DNA of 48,004 nt from Longimicrobiales bacterium. GTDB lineage: Bacteria > Gemmatimonadota > Gemmatimonadetes > Longimicrobiales > Gaopeijiaceae. This document shows positions 33,327 to 40,656 of the stretch, piece after piece. The DNA is taken from positions 1 to 48,004 of the forward strand of contig JANQDZ010000075.1 in the NCBI GenBank assembly GCA_028278645.1, given 5' to 3'. Position numbers and translations under genes: made by a program. A model generated the notes under the pieces. That model was given only the letters and a program-made list of their open reading frames with translations. It was not told the DNA's origin and did not search any database. The first letter of the stretch is position 1. Each line of letters starts with the position of its first letter.

Positions 33327-34691
33327 ATGGCGGACGTGAGTGAGTACATCAACGAAGAGATGGCGAGATTCCATGACGAACTCTTCGATTTCCTGAGGAT
33401 TCCATCCGTCAGCGCCAGAAGTGAACACGCCGGCGACATCAAAGAAGCAGCAGGTTGGGTAGCCGATCGCATGCGAGATGCGGGGCTATCAGCATCGGTC
33501 ATCGAAACTCCCGGGCACCCGGTGGTGCTGGGTGAGTGGAAAGAGGCCGGGCCCGACGCACCGACGCTCCTGGTCTATGGCCACTACGACGTTCAACCGC
33601 CGGAGCCGCTGGACCTGTGGGAGTCCCCGGCTTTCGAGCCGACGGTGCGGGAGGGAAACCTGTTTGCCCGCGGCGCATCGGACGACAAAGGGCAACTCTT
33701 TCTCCACATCAAAGCTCTCGAAGCCCAGTTGAAGGGTTCAGGGGCCTTGCCGGTGAACGTGGTGATGGTGGCAGAAGGGGAGGAAGAGGTGGGTTCGCCG
33801 AACCTCGTCCCCTTTGTGGAGGCCCATCGGGATCGGCTCGCATGTGACGCTGTGGTCATCTCCGACTCGTCCATGTTCGCTCAGGGGATCCCTTCCCTGC
33901 TCTTCTCTCTCCGGGGCCTGGCCTATTTCGAGATTCACGTCCAGGGACCGGCTGGCGACCTCCACTCCGGATCTTACGGCGGGGCTGTCGTGAATCCCGG
34001 CAATGTTCTGGCGGGGCTCCTGGACTCCCTGAAAAACGCCGACGGAAGCATCGCCATTCCGGGATTCTACGACGATGTGATGGACTGGGATGAAAAGACC
34101 CGGGAAGCCATCAAAGGCCTTCCGTTCGATCAGTCGGAGTTCGAAAGCGAGGTTGGCGCCCCTGGGCTGAATGGGGAAGCCGGATTCAGTCTTCTGGAGC
34201 GTCTTTGGATTCGGCCCACCTGTGACGTAAACGGCATCCTCTGCGGATACACGGGCGAGGGAGCAAAGACGGTCCTCCCGGCCAAGGCCATGGCCAAGGT
34301 GAGCTTCCGGCTGGTCCCGAACCAGGATCCCGGCCGTGTGGGCGAACTGCTAAAGGCCCACCTCGCAGACATGGTCCCGCCAGAGGTGGAGGTTACGGTG
34401 GAGGAGCTCCACGGCGGGCGGCCGTGGAAGGCGGAGCTGGAGGGTCAGTTCTTCGAAGCCGCCCAGAACGCCCTGGGCAAAGCCTTCGGGACTGCTCCGG
34501 TTCTCACAGGCGAAGGTGGTTCGATCCCCATCGTGGTGGACTTTCAGGAGATCCTGGAGGCGCCGGTCCTGCTCATGGGATTCGCCCCCCCAGGGGCGAA
34601 TATGCACGCTCCTAACGAGTGGATCCCACTGGAGAACTTCGAGAACGGGATCAGGGCTGTGGCCCAGTTCTACGCCGAGCTCGGGGGCTAG
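33327..34691 (+). CDS. M20-family metallodipeptidase
   Basis: The start at 33327 has AGAGGA about seven bases upstream and begins at the usual N-terminal helix of the family (INEEMARFHDELFDFLRIPS). The 454-residue protein has zinc ligands in VYGHYDVQPPEPLDLW, GASDDKGQLFLHIKA, the catalytic VAEGEEEVGSPNL, and a late ANMHAPNEW. A dimerisation domain lies at about 200-330. Family members are cytoplasmic dipeptidases of the carnosinase/CPG2 group that act on small peptides or acylated amino acids. It fits with the other peptidases in the window as part of peptide use. Confidence 0.92.
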   Translation: MADVSEYINEEMARFHDELFDFLRIPSVSARSEHAGDIKEAAGWVADRMRDAGLSASVIETPGHPVVLGEWKEAGPDAPTLLVYGHYDVQPPEPLDLWESPAFEPTVREGNLFARGASDDKGQLFLHIKALEAQLKGSGALPVNVVMVAEGEEEVGSPNLVPFVEAHRDRLACDAVVISDSSMFAQGIPSLLFSLRGLAYFEIHVQGPAGDLHSGSYGGAVVNPGNVLAGLLDSLKNADGSIAIPGFYDDVMDWDEKTREAIKGLPFDQSEFESEVGAPGLNGEAGFSLLERLWIRPTCDVNGILCGYTGEGAKTVLPAKAMAKVSFRLVPNQDPGRVGELLKAHLADMVPPEVEVTVEELHGGRPWKAELEGQFFEAAQNALGKAFGTAPVLTGEGGSIPIVVDFQEILEAPVLLMGFAPPGANMHAPNEWIPLENFENGIRAVAQFYAELGG

Positions 34692-34754
34692 CGGCCACCG
34701 GCCGAGAGTCCGTAGCTACCACGAGAAAGACAGCGGCCGCCGGCCGACGCCAGA

Positions 34755-36254
34755 TCAGCCCTCCTCCGGGACCATGGAACCCGCCCGGAGGAGGGCTCGT
34801 GCTTTGTTCAGGGTTTCCTCGTACTCCCGCTCTGGATCGGAATCGGCGACGATTCCCGCACCCGCTTGTACAAAAGCCTGGTCATCGGTGATCAGCACGG
34901 TCCGGATGGTAATGGCCGTATCCATGTTCATCCCCCCGAAGCTGAAATAGCCCACCGCCCCGGCATAGGGCCCCCGCTTCACCGGTTCGAGCTCGTCAAT
35001 GATCTCCAGGGCTCTGATCTTGGGCGCCCCCGAAACGGTCCCGGCGGGAAACGACGCCTTGAACACGTCCATGGCCGAGAGCCCCTCCCGGAGGTCACCC
35101 TCCACCTGACTCACTATGTGCATGACGTGGGAGTACTTCTCCACCACCATGAGGTCGGGGACACGAACCGAGCCGAACTCAGCCACCCGGCCCACGTCGT
35201 TCCTGCCCAGGTCCACCAACATTCGGTGCTCAGCCAGCTCCTTTTCGTCGGACAGCATATCCTCCGCCAGCAGCCGGTCTTCTTCCGGGGTCCCGCCCCT
35301 GGGCCGAGTGCCGGCAATGGGTCTTACCGTGACCGTTCCGTCCTCCACCCGGACCAAAACTTCCGGAGAAGTCCCTACCAGGTTCATCCCGTCCAACTCG
35401 AGGAAGTAGAGATAGGGCGAGGGGTTCACGGTCCTCAGGACCCTGTATAGGTCGAACGGTCTACCGCTGAAGGACATCCCCAACCGTTGGCTCAAAACCA
35501 CCTGGAACGCGTCCCCGGCATGGATGAGCTCCCGAATCCTCTCGACGCCATCCTGGAAATTCTCTTTCGAGACACTGCTGGAGAAGGGCGGATCGTCCTC
35601 CGGTTCCGGCTTCAGCTCCAGGGCCGGCAGTCTGGGCCCGGCCTCCAACCGTCGGACCAACTCCTCCGCCCGGCGGCCACCCTCCTCGTACCTGGCCCGG
35701 AGCTCGGCGTCCGAGAGACCCTCCTCCACGTCTACCGCAGCCACAGCCATCCCTCTCCCGAGGAGATTGTCGATGACCAAGACCACCGAAGTGAAGAGGA
35801 ACAGGCCGTCCGGCAAATTCAGATCGTCAGCCGGCACGTCGGGAAGGGTTTCGATATGCCGAACGACGTCAAACCCGAAAAAACCCACGGCCCCACCCCA
35901 GAATCGCGGGAGCCCGGAGACCCGGGCGGGTTTCCGTTCCTGTAGGCGGCGATCGAGGTCCCCAAGGGGGTCGTCCGTTTCCACATCCTCCCACCCCCGC
36001 TCAGGCCGCCAAACGCTTATCTTCCCATCCTTCAGGCGCCAAGCCTCCCTGGGCTGGCTTCCCAAGAAGGAGTATCGGGCCCATTGTTCTCCCCCGACCA
36101 CCGACTCCAGGAGGAAGCCGAAGGGCGAGCGGTACAGCTTTTCGTAGGCCGTGACGGCGGTATCGGTGTCGAAGAGGAATTCGCGCCAGACGGGAACCAC
36201 CCCGGCGTCGCGAGCCAGGTTCAGAAACTCTGGGAAGGACGGAAACAGTCGCAT
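34755..36254 (-). CDS. trpE: Anthranilate synthase component I
   Basis: From the ATG at 36254 (MRLFPSFPEFLNLARD) the protein has 499 residues, the usual length. The N-terminal domain carries the LLES tryptophan-binding element (FGFLLESVVGGEQWARYSFLG). The chorismate-binding domain has PSPYLYFLE, RPIAGTRPRGGTPEED, DLGRNDVGRV, FPAGTVSGAPKIRALEII and MDTAITIRTV. It makes anthranilate from chorismate with ammonia from a TrpG subunit, the first step to tryptophan. The LLES motif suggests feedback inhibition by tryptophan. PabB is the main alternative, but LLES and MDTAI favour TrpE. No trpG or other trp genes are adjacent. Divergent from hyuA. Confidence 0.9.
   Translation of the reverse strand: MRLFPSFPEFLNLARDAGVVPVWREFLFDTDTAVTAYEKLYRSPFGFLLESVVGGEQWARYSFLGSQPREAWRLKDGKISVWRPERGWEDVETDDPLGDLDRRLQERKPARVSGLPRFWGGAVGFFGFDVVRHIETLPDVPADDLNLPDGLFLFTSVVLVIDNLLGRGMAVAAVDVEEGLSDAELRARYEEGGRRAEELVRRLEAGPRLPALELKPEPEDDPPFSSSVSKENFQDGVERIRELIHAGDAFQVVLSQRLGMSFSGRPFDLYRVLRTVNPSPYLYFLELDGMNLVGTSPEVLVRVEDGTVTVRPIAGTRPRGGTPEEDRLLAEDMLSDEKELAEHRMLVDLGRNDVGRVAEFGSVRVPDLMVVEKYSHVMHIVSQVEGDLREGLSAMDVFKASFPAGTVSGAPKIRALEIIDELEPVKRGPYAGAVGYFSFGGMNMDTAITIRTVLITDDQAFVQAGAGIVADSDPEREYEETLNKARALLRAGSMVPEEG
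34757..34797. repeat. 14-bp perfect inverted repeat at the trpE 3' end
   Basis: AGCCCTCCTCCGGG (34757-34770) and its exact complement (34784-34797) are separated by 13 bases. The left arm includes the last codons of trpE and ends two bases from its stop codon (34755-34757 region). No T-run follows on either strand, so it is not a standard terminator; it could slow 3' exonucleases. Confidence 0.75.
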
Positions 36255-36324
36255 GAATCGGATGGTAGCGGGGTACGCTCTGCGTCTATTCAAAGGGGAA
36301 GAGTCCCGAATGGAGCGAGACTGA

Positions 36325-38310
36325 ATGTCCTCGGGCACCGATCATCCGTCAACTGCAATCCTGGCCGTGGACACCGGAGGGACTTTTACGGACCTCCTCC
36401 TCCTGGCATCAGGCGTCCTCACTACGCTAAAAGTCCCATCCACGCCCAAAGACCCTGCAGACGCCGTCCTGGCGGGTTCCGCCCAACTCCTGAAGGGGGA
36501 AACCGGGCACCGGTTGTTACACGGTTCCACCGTGGCGACCAACGGCCTCCTAGAGCGCAACGGCGCGCGAGTGCTCCTCGTAACCAACCGGGGTTTCGAA
36601 GACGTCCTGGAGATCGGGCGCCAGAACCGGCCTCAGCTGTACGCGTTGGTGGGACACCGCCCCCCTCCCCTGGTTGCTCGGGAGGACCGTGTCGGCATCG
36701 GAGGCCGATTGGGTCCCGAGGGGCAGGAGATCCAGCCACTGGACGCAGAGGAGCTCCTTGGACTCACGGCGCGAGTCAGCGATGCGGACTCTCTGGCGGT
36801 GGTCCTCCTCCACTCCTACGCCAACCCAAAACACGAAGAGGCGGTGGCGAAAGCTCTCCAGGAGCTGGGACTACCTCTGTCGGTCTCCTCTCGGCTCCTC
36901 CCCGAGTACCGTGAGTACGAGCGGACCTCCACCACCGCTGTGAACGCCTACGTTTCCCCCATCATGTCCCGATACCTGGGAAGACTCGACCAGGAGAGCG
37001 GTGCCGAGCCGGTCCATATCATGGCCTCCAACGGCGGGGCCGTGCCGGTGGAGCGGGCCATCCGGGAACCGGTCCATACGGTCCTATCCGGCCCGGCGGG
37101 AGGGGTCGTGGGAGCCCTGGACTGGGCTCGGAGGGCCGGGTTCGACCAGATCGTCACATTCGACATGGGGGGCACGTCCACCGACGTGTCCCTTTGCCCA
37201 GGGCGACCCCTCCACACCCGGGAGTTTGAGATCGCCGGTCAGCCAGTGGCTGTCCCGGTCATCGACATCCATACGGTGGGCGCCGGTGGTGGATCCCTGG
37301 CGAGAGTGGACGCAGGTGGAGCCCTCCGAGTGGGTCCCGAGAGCGCCGGCGCGGATCCCGGACCGATCGCCTACGGGCAGGGAGGCCGGGAGCTCACCGT
37401 CACCGACGCACACGTCTGGCTCAGGCGCTTACCCACCGAGGCGTTCCTGGGTGGAGAAGGTGAGCTGGATCGGTCCATTATTTCTGGGCCGCTTGAGGAC
37501 TTGGCCGGGAAGTTGTCCAAAACCCCCGAAGACGCCGCGGAAGGAATCCTCTCGGTAGCGAATACGGCCATGGAGAGAGCCTTGCGGGTCACCTCCGTGG
37601 AGCGGGGGTTTGATCCCGCGGACTTTGTCATAGTGGCTTTCGGGGGCGCAGGAGCCCTACACGTTGCGGAGTTGGCCGATCGGCTGGGGGCACCCAGGGC
37701 CTTGGTACCACCGGACCCCGGTCTCCTTTCCGCCTACGGAATGCTGGCCGCCCCACCCACCAGAGAGGTCTCCCGGACCCTTTTGATCTCGTCCTCGGAG
37801 CCGGAGCAGGAATCCAGGTTGGCGGAAGCCTTCGAGGCCCTGGAGTCCCAGGCCGTCGAGGAGATGGTGAGCGAAGGCAACGACCCGGAGAGCCTCGCCG
37901 TTCGGCATTGGCTGGACGCTCGCTACCAAGGCCAGAGCTTCGAGCTCCGGGTAACGTGGGAGGGATGGGTAGAGGCGTTCCACCTGGCTCACGAGGAACG
38001 GTACGGCTATTCCAGGCCTGAAGCACCGGTTGAAGCGGTGACCCTCAGGGCCGTCGCCGAAGCACCGCCACTTCCACTCTCCCCCTCTCCCCTACAGAAA
38101 GCGGAAGGCAACCCTCCCGTGGAGAAGAGCACCGCATACTTCGACGGGAACGAGATCGAAGTGGGGAGAGTATGGCGCAAAGACCTGATGCACGGCCATA
38201 CCATCGCGGGCCCCGCTATCGTCTTGGAATACTCGTCCACCACCTGGCTACCTCCGGGCTGGCTGTTGGAAGTAGACGCGTGGGGAAGCCTCCTGCTCAC
38301 GAAGGAGTAA
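36325..38310 (+). CDS. Hydantoinase/oxoprolinase subunit A (HyuA family)
   Basis: A 661-residue protein with the actin-like ATPase fold of HyuA: DTGGTFTDLLLL near 17, GSTVATNGLLERNGARV, LVTNRGFEDVLEIGRQNRP, PEYREYERTSTTAVNAYV, SNGGAVPVERA, VLSGPAGGVVGAL, TFDMGGTSTDVSL, VGAGGGSLARVDAGGALRVG and VAFGGAGALHVAELA. Members work with a HyuB subunit to open hydantoin, oxoproline or acetone-type substrates with ATP. No hyuB is visible on either side. GGAG precedes the ATG by nine bases. The stop is three bases before the next gene, so they are cotranscribed. Confidence 0.92.
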   Translation: MSSGTDHPSTAILAVDTGGTFTDLLLLASGVLTTLKVPSTPKDPADAVLAGSAQLLKGETGHRLLHGSTVATNGLLERNGARVLLVTNRGFEDVLEIGRQNRPQLYALVGHRPPPLVAREDRVGIGGRLGPEGQEIQPLDAEELLGLTARVSDADSLAVVLLHSYANPKHEEAVAKALQELGLPLSVSSRLLPEYREYERTSTTAVNAYVSPIMSRYLGRLDQESGAEPVHIMASNGGAVPVERAIREPVHTVLSGPAGGVVGALDWARRAGFDQIVTFDMGGTSTDVSLCPGRPLHTREFEIAGQPVAVPVIDIHTVGAGGGSLARVDAGGALRVGPESAGADPGPIAYGQGGRELTVTDAHVWLRRLPTEAFLGGEGELDRSIISGPLEDLAGKLSKTPEDAAEGILSVANTAMERALRVTSVERGFDPADFVIVAFGGAGALHVAELADRLGAPRALVPPDPGLLSAYGMLAAPPTREVSRTLLISSSEPEQESRLAEAFEALESQAVEEMVSEGNDPESLAVRHWLDARYQGQSFELRVTWEGWVEAFHLAHEERYGYSRPEAPVEAVTLRAVAEAPPLPLSPSPLQKAEGNPPVEKSTAYFDGNEIEVGRVWRKDLMHGHTIAGPAIVLEYSSTTWLPPGWLLEVDAWGSLLLTKE

Positions 38311-38313
38311 AGA

Positions 38314-40656
38314 ATGGCGGAGACCACCGCCGACCTCGGCGATCAGAGTGCAGTGAAACCACCCTACCTGTGGGCTCTGGCAGCTACCGGTATGGTTGCC
38401 CTCCTCTACATCGTCACACTGGCTCCCACCACGGCATTCTGGGATACCAGCGAGTACATCGCCACAGCCCACCTGTTGGGGATTCCTCATCCCCCAGGCA
38501 ACCCGCTCTTCGTCGTTCTGGCACGGGCCTGGGACATCCTCCTGGCTCCCCTGGGTCTTTCGGTAGCGGTGAAGATCAACCTGTTCTCCACCACCATGAG
38601 CGCCCTGGCCCACGGGTTCTGGTTCCTGGTCATCCACCACGTCCTCCGGTACTTCACGGACGATCGGCGCTTCCAGTTGGCGGGAGCTTTTGTCGCCGTT
38701 GTGGTCAGCGCCACCGCCTTCACCGTCTGGAACCAGTCGAACGTCAACGAGAAGGTCTACACCGTATCGCTCTTCACCATCGCCCTTCTCACATGGCTGG
38801 CCTTCCACTGGAGGGAAAACCTCGGGAAGGGGAAGGATGACAACCTTCTCATCCTCATGGTGTTCATCCTGGCCCTGTCGGTGGGAAACCATCTGATGGC
38901 GTTTTTGGCGGCGCCCGCCCTGGGGATCTTCATCCTGCTGGTTCACCCAAAAACGCTGCTGAACTGGAAGCTCTACCTCGCCGCGGTGATAGCCACATTC
39001 CTGGGGTTGTCCATCCACCTTTATCTGCCCCTCAGGGCTGCCCTGGATCCGGTGATCAACGAGGCGTCACCCACGTGTGAATCCCTCACGGGGGCCCTTG
39101 TTAGCCTGCTCACCTTCGGCTTGGAGCAGAAGGTCGCTGGCCTCAACGGATGTGAGAACCTGTCCGACGCACTGAGCCGAAAACAGTACGTGAAGCCTCC
39201 CCTGGTCCCCCGGCTGGCCCCGCTCCACCTTCAGATCACGAACTACATCCAGTATTTCGACTGGCAGTGGGCCAGAGCCCTTCAGGGAACCCAGGTCCTG
39301 TTTTCCTTCGCCCGCCTTCCGTTCACGCTTCTCTTCACCGGCCTGGGCGTCTACGGGGCGCTGGAACACTTCCGAAAGGACCGTTTCAGCTGGTGGTACA
39401 TCCTGACGCTGTTCGGAACCCTCTCTTTGGCGTTGATCTTCTACCTGAACTTCAAGTACGGGTATTCCATTCAGGACCCTCTGGGTGACCTCTCAGCACA
39501 CGAGGTGAGGGAGCGGGACTACTTCTTCATCGTCAGCTTTTCGCTCTGGGGGCTTTGGGCCGGGGTCGGCATCGTGGCTCTCTGGCGACGCTTGGGTAAG
39601 GGAGTCGCCGATGGGATGCGAAAGGCTCGTCCCGTTCTCCTGATCGCGGCCATACCCCTGGTGTTGAACTGGCCGTGGGCCAGCCGTACCGGGGATTATT
39701 CTGCCAGAGACTGGGCCTACAACCTCCTCATGAGCGTCGAGCCTTACGGCGTGCTTTTCACGAACGGAGACAATGACACCTTCCCCCTGTGGTACCTACA
39801 GGAGGTGGAGGGAATCCGGCAGGACGTGACGGTCATCGTCACATCGTATCTGAACATCGACTGGTACGCTTTCCAGCTGAGGGGGCTCACCAGCCCGTGT
39901 CAGGAAGGCGTGGATCCTGCGGACGATCCCACCAGGATCATCTGCCAGAGACCCTATTCTCCCGAGGGCTCTCCAGGAGCCGAGTACGTAGGGCCCCAGG
40001 GAGCTGACGCGGTCCAGACAGCCGGAAAGGTGCCGTTGGTCATGGAGGGACCGGTTCGGATCCCGACCCGATCCATCCTCCAGCTGGACGACGTCACCAT
40101 TCAACAGACGTCCCAAACCCTCTTGCCCGTGATGGAAGATCAGACCGTCCAACTGGGACCTGGCCTGGCGGCCCGTATCCCCGGAGGCTCGTACGTCGAG
40201 CCATGGCAACGGTTCGCTCTCGCCATCATTAGCGCTTCTCTCGGTGACCGGCCGGTGTACTTCGCGTCGAGTGGGAACGCCGCGAGCTATCTGGGCCTCA
40301 CGCCGTACCTCATTCGGCAGGGGCTGGCTTATAAGCTCCATGACACCCTGCCCGATGCGACCAGCATGGAGAACGTCACGGAGCTTCCGCTCACCGCCTT
40401 CAGCGGCGTGACAGGAACCTACGTGGACCACCACCGGACGGACCTGCTCTCGACCGAGGTGTTCATGCACCGAAGCGGCCTTCCCGACGAGTGGCCCCGG
40501 TGGCCGTGGAGAGCCGTCATGGGGATCCCGAGTTATTACGCGTGGGTGCACTACGCGCTCTACGAGTGGGCGCTGTTGGAGGGTAATCAGGAAAAGGCCG
40601 ACTTCGAGCTCGATAGAGCTGAAGAGTGGGGGCGGCTGAGATTACCTGACTCTTAG
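38314..40656 (+). CDS. DUF2723 polytopic membrane protein (possible glycosyltransferase)
   Basis: A 780-residue protein with about ten or more membrane helices in the first 450 residues and a C-terminal extracytoplasmic domain. The N-terminal FWDTSEYIATAHLLGIPHPPGNPLF is the hallmark of DUF2723: an acidic loop after helix 1 as in GT-C glycosyltransferases of the protein-O-mannosyltransferase type. The C-terminal domain has VLFTNGDNDTFPLWYLQEVE. A role in transferring sugars to proteins or lipids outside the membrane is inferred. It starts three bases after HyuA and overlaps the convergent SbcDC-like gene by 15 bases. Confidence 0.85.
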   Translation: MAETTADLGDQSAVKPPYLWALAATGMVALLYIVTLAPTTAFWDTSEYIATAHLLGIPHPPGNPLFVVLARAWDILLAPLGLSVAVKINLFSTTMSALAHGFWFLVIHHVLRYFTDDRRFQLAGAFVAVVVSATAFTVWNQSNVNEKVYTVSLFTIALLTWLAFHWRENLGKGKDDNLLILMVFILALSVGNHLMAFLAAPALGIFILLVHPKTLLNWKLYLAAVIATFLGLSIHLYLPLRAALDPVINEASPTCESLTGALVSLLTFGLEQKVAGLNGCENLSDALSRKQYVKPPLVPRLAPLHLQITNYIQYFDWQWARALQGTQVLFSFARLPFTLLFTGLGVYGALEHFRKDRFSWWYILTLFGTLSLALIFYLNFKYGYSIQDPLGDLSAHEVRERDYFFIVSFSLWGLWAGVGIVALWRRLGKGVADGMRKARPVLLIAAIPLVLNWPWASRTGDYSARDWAYNLLMSVEPYGVLFTNGDNDTFPLWYLQEVEGIRQDVTVIVTSYLNIDWYAFQLRGLTSPCQEGVDPADDPTRIICQRPYSPEGSPGAEYVGPQGADAVQTAGKVPLVMEGPVRIPTRSILQLDDVTIQQTSQTLLPVMEDQTVQLGPGLAARIPGGSYVEPWQRFALAIISASLGDRPVYFASSGNAASYLGLTPYLIRQGLAYKLHDTLPDATSMENVTELPLTAFSGVTGTYVDHHRTDLLSTEVFMHRSGLPDEWPRWPWRAVMGIPSYYAWVHYALYEWALLEGNQEKADFELDRAEEWGRLRLPDS

